DNA of 17,217 nucleotides from Bacteroidota bacterium (GCA_018883485.1 VEQB01000012.1:1-17217); one strand, 5' to 3'; counted from the first letter of the stretch, positions 6,517-15,006 are shown. The notes: a model not told the origin generated them from the letters alone. Numbers and translations: made by a program.

Positions 6517-7695
6517 TTAAACTTTTTCAAGAACTATAGCAGAAGCGCCTCCGCCTCCATTGCATATTCCAGTAACACCATAGCGGCCACCTTCTTGGTT
6601 CAAAACGCTTGTTAAAGTTGCTACAATGCGAGAACCAGAGCTACCCAATGGGTGACCCAAAGCCACAGCACCACCGTAAACATTAACCTTTTTGCTATCT
6701 AAACCAAGGATTTGATTATTCACTAAACCAACCACTGAAAAAGCTTCGTTTAATTCGAAATAATCTACCTCTTTAATATCTATACCAGCCCATTTTAAAG
6801 CTTTTGGAATAGCTAAAGAAGGAGCAGTAGTAAACCATTCTGGCGCATGTGCAGCATCTGCAAAAGCTACTATTTTAGCCAATGGTTTTAAACCCAATTC
6901 CTTTACCTTCTCTTCACTCATAATTAACAAGGCACTTGCGCCATCATTTAATTTAGAAGCATTTGCAGCAGTAATGGTTCCTTCTTTTTCAAAGGCTGGC
7001 TTCAACGTTTTTAACTTTTCAAAATTCACCTTTAAATATTCTTCATCTTCTTTTACCACCATTGCTTCTTTACCACGAACTGGAATTTCTACGGAAACCA
7101 ATTCGGCTGCAAAAGCATTGTTTTTATAAGCATTCTGAGCGCGTGTATAACTCTCAATGGCAAAAGCATCTTGATCGTCTCTGCTAATCTTATAATCTCT
7201 TGCACACATTTCTGCCGCATTGCCCATATGGTAATCTTTGTAAACATCCCAAAGACCGTCTTTTACCATGCCATCTATAATGGTACCATGACCCAAACGG
7301 TAACCATTTCTTGCTTTATCTAAGTAGTAAGGGATATTGCTCATACTTTCCATACCACCTGCAATAACAACATCATTAATACCCATCATAATGCTTTGTG
7401 CCGCCAACATAATGGCTTTAGAACCAGAGGCACAAACCTTATTAATCACAGTTGCAGGAACTGTATTTGGAATGCCGGCGTAAATCATGGCTTGGGTAGC
7501 AGGTGCTTGACCTAATCCGGCAGCAACCACATTTCCCATAAATACTTCATCTACCATAGTAGGGGCAACGCCCGCTTTTTCTAAAGCGCCTTTAATGGCA
7601 ATGGCTCCCAATTGAGGAGCAGTTAGTGGAGCTAGAGCACCGTTAAACGCGCCAATTGGCGTGCGGGCTACAGATACAATATAAGCAGTTTTCAT
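6517..7695 (-). CDS. Acetyl-CoA C-acetyltransferase (thiolase)
   Basis: A 392-residue thiolase of exactly the usual length. Nucleophile C88 lies in NKVCASGSKA, H348 in GGAVALGHPLGSSG and the second catalytic cysteine C378 in GICNGGGGA; NEAF is also present. These positions match biosynthetic thiolases (acetoacetyl-CoA formation or cleavage) almost residue for residue. It is cytosolic, and the reaction is two acetyl-CoA to acetoacetyl-CoA plus CoA, or thiolysis in beta-oxidation. Together with the hydroxybutyryl-CoA dehydrogenase at 3626-4513 it could form consecutive pathway steps. Its ATG lies 27 bp downstream of a minus-strand TAGATTTG box that forms half of an inverted repeat shared with the divergent pabC-like gene. 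Confidence 0.94.
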   Translation of the reverse strand: MKTAYIVSVARTPIGAFNGALAPLTAPQLGAIAIKGALEKAGVAPTMVDEVFMGNVVAAGLGQAPATQAMIYAGIPNTVPATVINKVCASGSKAIMLAAQSIMMGINDVVIAGGMESMSNIPYYLDKARNGYRLGHGTIIDGMVKDGLWDVYKDYHMGNAAEMCARDYKISRDDQDAFAIESYTRAQNAYKNNAFAAELVSVEIPVRGKEAMVVKEDEEYLKVNFEKLKTLKPAFEKEGTITAANASKLNDGASALLIMSEEKVKELGLKPLAKIVAFADAAHAPEWFTTAPSLAIPKALKWAGIDIKEVDYFELNEAFSVVGLVNNQILGLDSKKVNVYGGAVALGHPLGSSGSRIVATLTSVLNQEGGRYGVTGICNGGGGASAIVLEKV

Positions 7696-7708
7696 TTCTT
7701 AAAAAAAA

Positions 7709-7716
7709 TAGATTTG
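7709..7716 (+). promoter_or_regulatory. Candidate -7 promoter box (TAGATTTG) for the pabC-like operon
   Basis: Matches TAnnTTTG and lies 13 bp before the ATG at 7730. It is the left arm of a perfect inverted repeat whose right arm is the minus-strand box at 7723-7730. It would start transcription near 7722, giving a leader of only about 8 nt to ATG 7730 or about 38 nt to the in-frame ATG at 7760. No clear -33 element is visible. Confidence 0.5.
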
Positions 7717-7720
7717 GAGG
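7716..7720 (+). promoter_or_regulatory. GGAGG ribosome-binding-like site
   Basis: A GGAGG sits 9 bp before the ATG at 7730 and supports that start over the in-frame ATG at 7760. It is unusual here because Bacteroidota rarely use strong Shine-Dalgarno sites, and because it would have to be transcribed to work. If transcription starts from the overlapping TAGATTTG box, the GGAGG would not be in the mRNA, which would instead favour ATG 7760. Confidence 0.3.
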
Positions 7721-7722
7721 CG

Positions 7723-7730
7723 CAAATCTA
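7723..7730 (-). promoter_or_regulatory. Candidate -7 promoter box (TAGATTTG) for thiolase
   Basis: On the minus strand this reads TAGATTTG, 27 bp before the thiolase ATG, giving a predicted leader of about 20 nt. It is the right arm of the inverted repeat shared with the divergent gene. Confidence 0.5.
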
Positions 7731-8473
7731 TGCTTTTACCTTTACGAAAAAATCATTTTATGGAAAGAGCTGCACAATATGGAGATCTCCTTTTTGAAAC
7801 CATGTTTCATAATGGAACTTCTGTTAGGCATATTGAGCGGCATTATGCTAGATTAACAAGGGGTTTAACCATTTTAAAAATGCCTGAACCTAGTCTTAGC
7901 TTTGCAGAATTCGAGCAAAAAATTGATGAAAATTTAGTGTCATGGATTAGGCAAAACACCTCTTCGCCTGCTTACCGCATCCGTTTTACCGTTTGCCGCA
8001 ATGGCTCTGGAAATTATTTGCCCCAAAATCCAAACTTAAGCTATTACCAAAATATTGTTTCTGTTAATAACCAACACTTTAAATTAGACTTACCTATTAA
8101 GGTTGGGTTGTATTCGGAGCAAACCAAGGCGCCAGGAGTTTTGGCCAATCTTAAAAGTGGCAATGCCTTAATTTATGTGATGGCCAGTATTTTTGCCAAA
8201 GAGCAAGGCTGGGAAGAGGCACTTATTTTAAATACAAATGACCATATTATAGAATCTACCACTAGCAATATTTTTTGGCAAGCAAAGCAGCAATGGTTTA
8301 CGCCACCTTTAAGCGATGGATGCATTGCTGGTATTGGTAGAGAAGTATTTATGGAAAAGCATAGTGTAATAGAAAAATCATGCACCCCTATTGATTTGCA
8401 GAATGCCGAGCAATGTATCTTAACCAATGCCCTCTGGCTGGAAAGAAAATTTGTTCCTATATTCGCCCAATGA
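7730..8473 (+). CDS. Class-IV aminotransferase, PabC-like (aminodeoxychorismate lyase?)
   Basis: A 247-residue pyridoxal-phosphate enzyme. It has the fold-type IV start YGDLLFETM at 17-25 and HxxRL at 38-42. The probable Schiff-base lysine is K142 in LANLKSGNALIYVMA. The signature LILNTNDHIIESTTSNIFW covers 165-183, with the family glutamate at E175, and a GxGREVF motif follows near 201-207. The length is shorter than branched-chain aminotransferases (about 300-350) and fits 4-amino-4-deoxychorismate lyase of the folate pathway. D-amino acid or other class-IV activity cannot be excluded. The start is either ATG 7730 (chosen because residues before YGD are normally present in the family) or ATG 7760. 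Its stop overlaps the next gene's ATG as ATGA, heading a tight five-gene run. Confidence 0.82.
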   Translation: MLLPLRKNHFMERAAQYGDLLFETMFHNGTSVRHIERHYARLTRGLTILKMPEPSLSFAEFEQKIDENLVSWIRQNTSSPAYRIRFTVCRNGSGNYLPQNPNLSYYQNIVSVNNQHFKLDLPIKVGLYSEQTKAPGVLANLKSGNALIYVMASIFAKEQGWEEALILNTNDHIIESTTSNIFWQAKQQWFTPPLSDGCIAGIGREVFMEKHSVIEKSCTPIDLQNAEQCILTNALWLERKFVPIFAQ

Positions 8474-10620
8474 AGCGAATATTATTAACCATTACCGCCT
8501 GTTTTGCTTGGCTACTTTTTAGCAACCACAAAGCAGATGAAGGCATGTTTCCCTTATCTGAACTAAAAAACCTCGACCTTAAAAAAGCGGGATTACGCAT
8601 GGACCCCTTGGCCTTGTATAATCCAAATGGAATAAGTCAGATAGACGCCATAGTACGCGTTGGTGGTTGCACTGGCTCATTTGTTAGCAACGATGGACTT
8701 ATAGTTACTAACCACCATTGTGCTTTTGGTTTCGTGGCTGCTATTTCAGATACCATCAACAATTATATCAATACTGGATTTTTAGCCAAAGACCGCGCGG
8801 CAGAAGTAGAAGCCAAAGGTTTGGTTTGCAAAATTACAGCTAGCTATGCAGATGTAAGTTCGGATGTTTTAATGGGCACGCAAAGTACTGCCGACCCAGT
8901 GGAGCGCTTGCGTATGATAGCTGCCAATATTAAAGCCATTACAGAAAAAGAAAATAAAGCCAATCCTGGATTACAATGTGAGGTATCCGAAATGTTTACA
9001 GGAAAAACGTATGTTTTGTTTAGGTACCAATTGCTAAAAGATGTTCGCTTGGTTTATGTACCCGCTAGAAGTATTGGTGAATATGGTGGAGAAAAAGACA
9101 ATTGGGTTTGGCCGCGCCACAGTGGCGATTTTGCATTCCTTCGCGCGTATGTTGCGCCAGATGGAACACCAGCTGGGTTCAACAAGAACAATATACCTTA
9201 CCAACCTAAGAAATTTTTAAAAGTTAATGTGAAAGGCATTAATGAAAATGATTTTGTTTTTATACTTGGTTATCCTGGAAGAACCTTTCGCAACCAACCT
9301 GCGGCTTTTTACGAATACCACGAATCTTACATGCTTAAATACATTAGCGATTTATATGATTGGCAAATAGCCAAAATGGAAGCATTGAGTGAAGGCAATG
9401 AATCTTTAAAAATTAAATACGCAGGCAAAATAAAACAACTGGCTAATGTTACTAAAAACTATAAAGGCAAATTACAAGGCTTTAGAAGAGTTGGCTTAAC
9501 CCAGAAAAAGAAAACAGAAGAGGCAGAAATGAATGCCTTCATTCAAGCTAATAAGGACCTTAAATCTCAATATGGTGGTGTGGTTGCCGACATTAATAAA
9601 TTATACGCGCCTATTATTAGTGAAGCACCTCGCAACTTGTTTTTCGATTTTATTTATAATGTATCGCCAACCTTACAAATGGGTGCAGCCATAGACAACT
9701 ATAAAGCAGCTTTCAACGAAGTTAAATCTAAACAAGAACAAGCTGCATTTCTAAGCAAACAAATACCAAACCTAAAAAACTTATACAATAGGCTAGCCGG
9801 AAATATGGATATTGCCTTTGAGAAAGAAGCCATACATAAATTGATTGAAGATGCTTCACAGTTGAGTGGTTCAAACAAAGTAAAAGCAATTGAAGATTTT
9901 GTAAAGAAATTTCCAAGCAGCGAAGCAAGAGCCAAAGAAATAAATTCTTGGTTTGCAAAAACTAAAATTACGGATGGCAAATTTATGTTGAACCTACTTG
10001 CGGATAGTAGCAAAGCCGTGTTTGGTTTAAAGGATCCCTTTGTGGCATTTGCCAATCCTTTAAACAAGGAAATTAACGAAGCAGATGCCGTTGATAAGAT
10101 AAGAGAAGGAAGCTTAAATGGTTTATTGGGTCGTTATGCAGATGCAAAAAATGCCTTTAAACAAAAGCAGTTTATACCAGATGCTAATGGCACCTTACGT
10201 TTTACATATGGCTATGTGCGAGGGTACAATCCTAATGATGGAGAATACAACGCACCATTTACAACTTTAGGTGGAGTTATTGAGAAAGAAGACAATAAGG
10301 ATTACGAATTACTTGCTGTAATAAAAGAACTATATGCGGCTAAAGATATTGACCCATATATGCATCCAGCACTCAACGATTTGCCAATTAACTTTTTATA
10401 CAATTTAGATACCACTGGCGGCAATAGCGGCTCGCCTGTTATGGATGCCGATGGCAATTTAGTTGGCGTTAACTTTGACCGTGCTTATACGGCTACTATC
10501 AATGATTATGCATGGAATGAAGCTTATAGCCGCTCTGTGGCAGTAGATATTCGTTATGTACTTTGGGTATTAAAGAAAGTAGCTAAAGCAGATCATGTGC
10601 TTAGTGAAATGGGAATTTAA
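8470..10620 (+). CDS. S46-family dipeptidyl-peptidase, DPP11-like
   Basis: A 716-residue periplasmic serine peptidase that removes dipeptides from the N-terminus of peptides. The start is the ATG at 8470, overlapping the previous stop as ATGA, because it yields a proper signal peptide (KRILLTITACFAWLLF); the longer in-frame start at 8413 lies deep inside the previous gene. The chymotrypsin-like triad is visible as H83 (TNHHCAF), D220 (RHSGDF) and S653 (GGNSGSP). The residue 18 after the serine, which sets specificity in this family, is arginine (R671, VNFDR). Arginine is the DPP11 type preferring Asp/Glu at P1, whereas DPP7 enzymes have glycine. The length is normal. S46 peptidases are typical of Bacteroidota that use peptides, consistent with the M43 protease nearby. 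Confidence 0.93.
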   Translation: MKRILLTITACFAWLLFSNHKADEGMFPLSELKNLDLKKAGLRMDPLALYNPNGISQIDAIVRVGGCTGSFVSNDGLIVTNHHCAFGFVAAISDTINNYINTGFLAKDRAAEVEAKGLVCKITASYADVSSDVLMGTQSTADPVERLRMIAANIKAITEKENKANPGLQCEVSEMFTGKTYVLFRYQLLKDVRLVYVPARSIGEYGGEKDNWVWPRHSGDFAFLRAYVAPDGTPAGFNKNNIPYQPKKFLKVNVKGINENDFVFILGYPGRTFRNQPAAFYEYHESYMLKYISDLYDWQIAKMEALSEGNESLKIKYAGKIKQLANVTKNYKGKLQGFRRVGLTQKKKTEEAEMNAFIQANKDLKSQYGGVVADINKLYAPIISEAPRNLFFDFIYNVSPTLQMGAAIDNYKAAFNEVKSKQEQAAFLSKQIPNLKNLYNRLAGNMDIAFEKEAIHKLIEDASQLSGSNKVKAIEDFVKKFPSSEARAKEINSWFAKTKITDGKFMLNLLADSSKAVFGLKDPFVAFANPLNKEINEADAVDKIREGSLNGLLGRYADAKNAFKQKQFIPDANGTLRFTYGYVRGYNPNDGEYNAPFTTLGGVIEKEDNKDYELLAVIKELYAAKDIDPYMHPALNDLPINFLYNLDTTGGNSGSPVMDADGNLVGVNFDRAYTATINDYAWNEAYSRSVAVDIRYVLWVLKKVAKADHVLSEMGI

Positions 10621-10622
10621 CG

Positions 10623-11531
10623 ATGCGCATAGTTTTTTTAGGCACACCAGATTTTGCAGTAACTAGTTTAAAGGCTGTAGTAGAGGCTGGCTACAACGTT
10701 GTAGGCGTAGTAACTGCGCCAGATAAGCCTGCAGGCAGAGGGTTGCAAATGCAGCAATCACCTGTAAAAAAATATGCTTTAGAAAAAGGCTTAACGGTGT
10801 TACAGCCCACCAAATTAAAAGACCCCTTATTTTTAGAAGCGTTAAGGGTATTAAAAGCCGACTTACAAGTTGTAATAGCTTTTAGAATGTTGCCAGTTGA
10901 GGTATGGCAAATGCCCAAGTTTGGCACCATTAATTTACATGCTTCCTTGTTACCAGATTATAGAGGCGCAGCACCCATAAATTGGGCCATTATAAATGGA
11001 GAAAAAGAAAGTGGTGTATGTACTTTTTTCTTAAAGCATGAAATTGATACCGGAGATATTTTATTACAAGCTAAAACGCCAATTGGTTTAGAAACTACAG
11101 CAGGAGAATTGCATGATACATTAATGAATTTAGGTGCTAAGGTGATGTTAGAGTCGTTACAACTCATTGAAAACGGGCAAATAAATGGAACTCCTCAAAG
11201 AAACGACTCTAGTAAAACAGCTCCTAAAATTTTTAAGTCGCATTGCGAAATACATTGGGATCAAAGCAGTGAAAAAATATTGAACTTGATACGCGGCATG
11301 AGCCCCTACCCTGCTGCTTTTACGCAACTTAATGGCAAAATAGTGAAAGTTTATAAGGCTAGCGCTTCACCCATCCAAAAAGCAGAAATAGGGCAAATAG
11401 AAACTGATGGCAAAACCTATTTGCGCATGGCATGTACAGATGCTTGGATACACTTATTAGAGGTGCAACAAGAATCAAAAAAACGCATGGGGATACAAGA
11501 ATTCTTAAGAGGCTTTAAGCTAAACCCATGA
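10623..11531 (+). CDS. fmt: Methionyl-tRNA formyltransferase
   Basis: A 302-residue enzyme that transfers a formyl group from 10-formyl-tetrahydrofolate to initiator Met-tRNA. The N-terminal formyltransferase domain starts MRIVFLGTPDFAV. The active-site region has N104 and H106 in GTINLHASLLPDYRGAAPIN (101-120) and D142 in EIDTGDILL. A C-terminal tRNA-binding domain follows from about residue 205. The family glycine of the YGLILP-like motif is replaced here by VIAFRMLP (84-91). The gene begins 2 bp after the DPP11-like stop and its TGA overlaps the next ATG. The folate link with the PabC-like gene two genes upstream is suggestive (inference). Confidence 0.95.
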   Translation: MRIVFLGTPDFAVTSLKAVVEAGYNVVGVVTAPDKPAGRGLQMQQSPVKKYALEKGLTVLQPTKLKDPLFLEALRVLKADLQVVIAFRMLPVEVWQMPKFGTINLHASLLPDYRGAAPINWAIINGEKESGVCTFFLKHEIDTGDILLQAKTPIGLETTAGELHDTLMNLGAKVMLESLQLIENGQINGTPQRNDSSKTAPKIFKSHCEIHWDQSSEKILNLIRGMSPYPAAFTQLNGKIVKVYKASASPIQKAEIGQIETDGKTYLRMACTDAWIHLLEVQQESKKRMGIQEFLRGFKLNP

Positions 11532-12076
11532 AGATAAAAATTGTGCTAATTATTTTAATCAGTTTATACTCCTTTAACTTATTGGCGCAAGGAAGAGAAT
11601 CTTTGTATAAAAGTGACTATGGCAAGAATATAAAATGGAACCCGCTATCGCTGAGTGTTGGTTCTCTTTCTTTGCAATATGAGCGATTTATTGATACCGA
11701 TAAGTCGGTTTGCACATTTGGCTATATAGCAAATTTTGCATACGGAAACGATATTTTAGTAACCGGAATTGGAGTTGGGTATCGCAGCTATTTTCATGAT
11801 GTGTTTGTAAAGAGTTTTTTTGCTGAACCTTTTGTTAAGTATCAATACATTACTGTACCAAGAGCTGGGGGAACATTTAATACCCTAAGTGTAGGCTTTA
11901 CAGGGGGTAGAAAATGGTTGTTTGGCAAACATCTTACTTCTGAAATTTACTTTGGACCTTCTTATAATTTTGGCGCAATAGATGAAGGTAACGGAAGCGT
12001 AAGTTTACCAGATTGGTTAGGCCCTATCAACGGCATTTGGGTTAGAGGCGGTTTAAACATTGGATGGAGGTACTAG
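11528..12076 (+). CDS. Small exported outer-membrane beta-barrel-like protein
   Basis: A 182-residue protein with a signal peptide (KIKIVLIILISLYSFNLLA, cleavage before QGRES). The mature part is short alternating aromatic/glycine strands (for example LSVGSLSLQYERF, GIGVGYRSYF, FVKYQYITV, GFTGGRKWL, IYFGPSYNF) and ends in an aromatic NIGWRY, as outer-membrane barrels do. The opening KWNPLSLSVGSLSLQYERF resembles small DUF3575-like Bacteroidota barrels, but I am not certain of the family. It overlaps fmt by 4 bp (ATGA) and is followed after 1 bp by a gene of similar design, suggesting a tandem pair. Confidence 0.75.
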   Translation: MKIKIVLIILISLYSFNLLAQGRESLYKSDYGKNIKWNPLSLSVGSLSLQYERFIDTDKSVCTFGYIANFAYGNDILVTGIGVGYRSYFHDVFVKSFFAEPFVKYQYITVPRAGGTFNTLSVGFTGGRKWLFGKHLTSEIYFGPSYNFGAIDEGNGSVSLPDWLGPINGIWVRGGLNIGWRY

Positions 12077-12077
12077 T

Positions 12078-12716
12078 ATGAACAAACTTAGAACCTATAT
12101 ACTAATTTGTTTTTGCTGGTTTGTATTGCCTTCAAATGCCCAAAGAACAATTAGCTTTCATCCAGATTCTGTAGCGCGTAAACATGCTCTAAAAATTAAT
12201 TTGTTAAGTCCGCTTTTTCTTACCTTGAACCTAGCCCATGAAGTGAGGTTAAATTCTCATCAAAGTATGCAACAGGTATTGGCCTATACCTATTTTTATG
12301 CCAACGGAGGGAATAAAAAAATAACTGATTTCAAGGGTTTGTACTATACTTTAGATTATAGAATTTATGGGAAAAACAAAAAGGCTTGGCAAGGTGGATA
12401 CCTTAATCCCTTTATTAGATATAATTATATTAACCATAAATATTATATAACAGATACAACTACTAATATAACAAAGAACTACCAAGAAAAACTACAAGGT
12501 CTTAGTTTAGGTTTTGCCTGGGGTAAACAAAAGATTTACCGCAATAAATTTTTAATAGATTATTCTATTGGAATATTTGCTTCGCTTCCTTTAAATAGGT
12601 ACCAAAGCGAAGGGACGCCAACCGAAATACCAGATGATACCTTTGTGTTTTACAATAGTCCCTTTACGGATGGCATAGGAATTAGGCCAGTGTTGCGTTT
12701 TGGTTATTTATTTTAA
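12078..12716 (+). CDS. Second small exported outer-membrane beta-barrel-like protein
   Basis: A 212-residue protein from the ATG at 12078, one base after the previous TAG. A TTG 18 bp upstream would only add residues in front of the signal peptide (NKLRTYILICFCWFVLPSNA). The mature part opens KHALKINLLSPLFLTLNLAHEVRL, like the opening of the preceding protein, and continues in tyrosine-rich strands ending RFGYLF with a terminal phenylalanine. It is probably an outer-membrane barrel and a distant paralogue of its neighbour. Its last 35 bp overlap the 3' end of the converging molybdopterin oxidoreductase gene, so the two stops lie inside each other's coding sequence. Confidence 0.75.
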   Translation: MNKLRTYILICFCWFVLPSNAQRTISFHPDSVARKHALKINLLSPLFLTLNLAHEVRLNSHQSMQQVLAYTYFYANGGNKKITDFKGLYYTLDYRIYGKNKKAWQGGYLNPFIRYNYINHKYYITDTTTNITKNYQEKLQGLSLGFAWGKQKIYRNKFLIDYSIGIFASLPLNRYQSEGTPTEIPDDTFVFYNSPFTDGIGIRPVLRFGYLF

Positions 12717-15006
12717 GTTCTATCACCACATACTTGCTTGTTGGCGTGTTACTTTTTTCTGCCACACTTCCAATAGGCACTAAAACATTTGCCTCGGGGA
12801 AATAGGAGGCAGTGCATTGCCGAGGAATTGAAAAAGGTATTACGATAAAATTGTGCGCCACCCTTTCTACACCACCGTGGTAATTGTATAAATCTACTTT
12901 ATCTCCCCGCTTTAGTCCACGTTCTTTAGCATCTTCTTCATTCATAAAAATCACCCTACGTTCATTAAGCACGCCTCGGTACCTATCATCGAGGCCATAA
13001 ATGGTGGTGTTAAATTGGTCATGACTTCTAACGGTCATCATCATTAATTCGTGAGACTTTAACGCATTAGGTTCAAGCCGAGCTATATTAAAATTAGCCT
13101 TGCCTGTTTGTGTAGGATAGTGGTTAGCTCTTGCGCTATTAGGCAAATAAAAACCGCCCAGTTTGCGCACCTTAATATTGTAATTTTCAAAACCGGGAAT
13201 ACACTTTTCTATTGCCTCCCGTACATAATCGTAATGCTGCGCATAAGTGCTCCAAGGCACAACAGACTTTGATGCCAATACGCTTTGCGCAAGTTCACAC
13301 ACAATAACAGATTCGCTTCGTAAATCATTACTTACAGGCTTTAAGTTACCTTTACTCATTTGCACTACACCCATAGAGTTCTCACAAGTTACAAATTGCT
13401 CTATTCCTCCAATAATATCCTTATCACTTCTTCCATAAGTGGGTAAAATGAGGGCTTCTTCACCTGTAATTAAATGGCTTCTATTAAGCTTAGTAGAAAC
13501 TTGAACGGTTAGTTTACAATTCCTCAAAGCCTGGGCAGTGTAAGTAGTGTCTGGCGTTGCACTTAAAAAATTACCACCCATAGCCATAAACACTTTGGCT
13601 TTACCTTGGTGCATGGCATGAATACAATCTACTACATCATACCCATGGTGTTTAGGTGTTGAAAAATGGTAGAAATCATCAATGCGTTTTAGAAAAGCCA
13701 AAGAAGGTTTTTCATAAATACCCATGGTTCTATCGCCTTGTACATTGCTGTGGCCACGCACCGGACAAGTACCTGCGCCAGGTTTGCCAATGCTGCCTTT
13801 CATAAGCAATAAGTTAACCACTTCTTTAATGGTATCTACTGCATTCTTGTGTTGCGTTAAACCCATTGCCCAGCAGGCAATAATTTTTTTCTTTACTTTT
13901 AAGACCTCAATAACCTCTTCAAATTGGGCTTCGCTAATACCGCATTGGCTTAATAAAAATGCAATATCTTGCCTTAAAATATGATTGCGAAAATCGTCGA
14001 AACCAAGGGTTTCCTTGCCAATAAAAGCAGCATCTAACACAGTTCCAGGAGCCTTATCTTCTTCTAGTAACAAACGTTTTTCTATGGCTTGAACCAAGGC
14101 TAAATCGCTATTGATTTTAACTTGTAAAAAGATATTGGTAAGCTTAGCTTTAATACCCAAAGCACCTTTTACTGTTTGCGGATTACTAAATGCCAATAAG
14201 CCTGTTTCTGGTAGCGGATTTACAGAAATAATAGTACATCCATTTTCACTAGCCTTTTGCAAAGCAGTGAGCATACGCGGGTGATTGGTACCTGGGTTTT
14301 GGCCTAAAATTATTATTACTTCCGACTCATAAAAATCTTCCAAAGTAACAGAGCCTTTGCCAATACCAAGGCTTTCGTTAAGGGCAACGCCACTGCTTTC
14401 GTGACACATATTAGAGCAGTCGGGTAAATTATTGGTGCCATATTCGCGCACAAACAACTGGTATAAGAAAGCAGCTTCATTGCTGGTTCTGCCAGAGGTA
14501 TAAAAAACAGCCTCATCTGGTGAAGCCAATTCATTTAAATGAGTTGCAATTTTTTGGTAGGCAGATTCCCAACTTATAGGTTGGTAGTGTGAAGCACCTT
14601 TAGCCAAAAACATAGGTTGGGCTACTCTACCCTTTTTGCCAATTTCATAATCATTTAGTAGAGATAAATCATATACAGAATTTGCTGCAAAAAAAGCAGC
14701 ATCTAAACGCTTACTGGTAGCTTCCTCGGCAATGGCTTTTGCGCCATTTTCGCAATATTCTGCAAAAGCAGAACGCTCATCATCTGGGTCGGGCCAAGCG
14801 CAACCCGGGCAATCAAATCCATCCTTTTGGTTTAACTTGAATAGCGCTTTTGTGCCACGTACAGGACCCATTTCACTAAACACATGCTTTAGGGCATTTA
14901 CCACAGCAGGTATACCCGCAGCAACCTCCTTAACTTCTGTAAGCTTAAGATCCAGCAAAGTTTCTGGATTTTCTGCGTTAGGAATTTTCTCTACCTCTTT
15001 ACTCAT
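12682..15006 (-). CDS. FdhF/YdeP-family molybdopterin oxidoreductase
   Basis: A 774-residue member of the DMSO-reductase superfamily resembling formate dehydrogenase alpha subunits and E. coli YdeP. Near the N-terminus is the family signature GFDCPGCAWPDPDD (C66, C69). The probable molybdenum ligand is C201 in NLPDCSNMCHESSG, where formate dehydrogenases carry cysteine or selenocysteine. The cofactor-binding segments GQNPGTNHPR (235-244) and CPVRGHSNVQGDRTMG (414-429) are visible, with a C-terminal barrel domain from about 640. No twin-arginine signal is present, so it is probably cytosolic. The substrate of this family is not established; YdeP has been linked to acid resistance. It needs a guanine-dinucleotide cofactor, which the MobA fusion at 1042-2121 could supply. 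Its ATG directly follows the TAA of the DUF7009-like gene. Confidence 0.88.
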   Translation of the reverse strand: MSKEVEKIPNAENPETLLDLKLTEVKEVAAGIPAVVNALKHVFSEMGPVRGTKALFKLNQKDGFDCPGCAWPDPDDERSAFAEYCENGAKAIAEEATSKRLDAAFFAANSVYDLSLLNDYEIGKKGRVAQPMFLAKGASHYQPISWESAYQKIATHLNELASPDEAVFYTSGRTSNEAAFLYQLFVREYGTNNLPDCSNMCHESSGVALNESLGIGKGSVTLEDFYESEVIIILGQNPGTNHPRMLTALQKASENGCTIISVNPLPETGLLAFSNPQTVKGALGIKAKLTNIFLQVKINSDLALVQAIEKRLLLEEDKAPGTVLDAAFIGKETLGFDDFRNHILRQDIAFLLSQCGISEAQFEEVIEVLKVKKKIIACWAMGLTQHKNAVDTIKEVVNLLLMKGSIGKPGAGTCPVRGHSNVQGDRTMGIYEKPSLAFLKRIDDFYHFSTPKHHGYDVVDCIHAMHQGKAKVFMAMGGNFLSATPDTTYTAQALRNCKLTVQVSTKLNRSHLITGEEALILPTYGRSDKDIIGGIEQFVTCENSMGVVQMSKGNLKPVSNDLRSESVIVCELAQSVLASKSVVPWSTYAQHYDYVREAIEKCIPGFENYNIKVRKLGGFYLPNSARANHYPTQTGKANFNIARLEPNALKSHELMMMTVRSHDQFNTTIYGLDDRYRGVLNERRVIFMNEEDAKERGLKRGDKVDLYNYHGGVERVAHNFIVIPFSIPRQCTASYFPEANVLVPIGSVAEKSNTPTSKYVVIELKINNQNATLA

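Larger units (their letters stand above)
7709..7730. repeat. Perfect 8-bp inverted repeat between divergent genes
   Basis: TAGATTTG, a 6-bp spacer (GAGGCG), then CAAATCTA. The last base of the right arm is the first base of the pabC-like ATG. The spacer, with the preceding G, contains a GGAGG Shine-Dalgarno-like sequence at 7716-7720. The two arms are opposed -7 boxes, so the element could be a pair of overlapping divergent promoters or an operator. Confidence 0.8.

Noticed and set aside
8413..8469. Longer start for the S46 peptidase
   Set aside because: It would put 19 residues from the previous gene's coding region in front of a clear signal peptide; ATG 8470 in an ATGA overlap fits better.
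9699..10067. 122-residue minus-strand frame inside the S46 peptidase gene
   Set aside because: Shadow of a well-supported gene; no motif and no independent start signals.
12060..12077. TTG start for the second barrel-like protein
   Set aside because: It lies inside the preceding gene and adds residues before the signal peptide; ATG 12078 is preferable.
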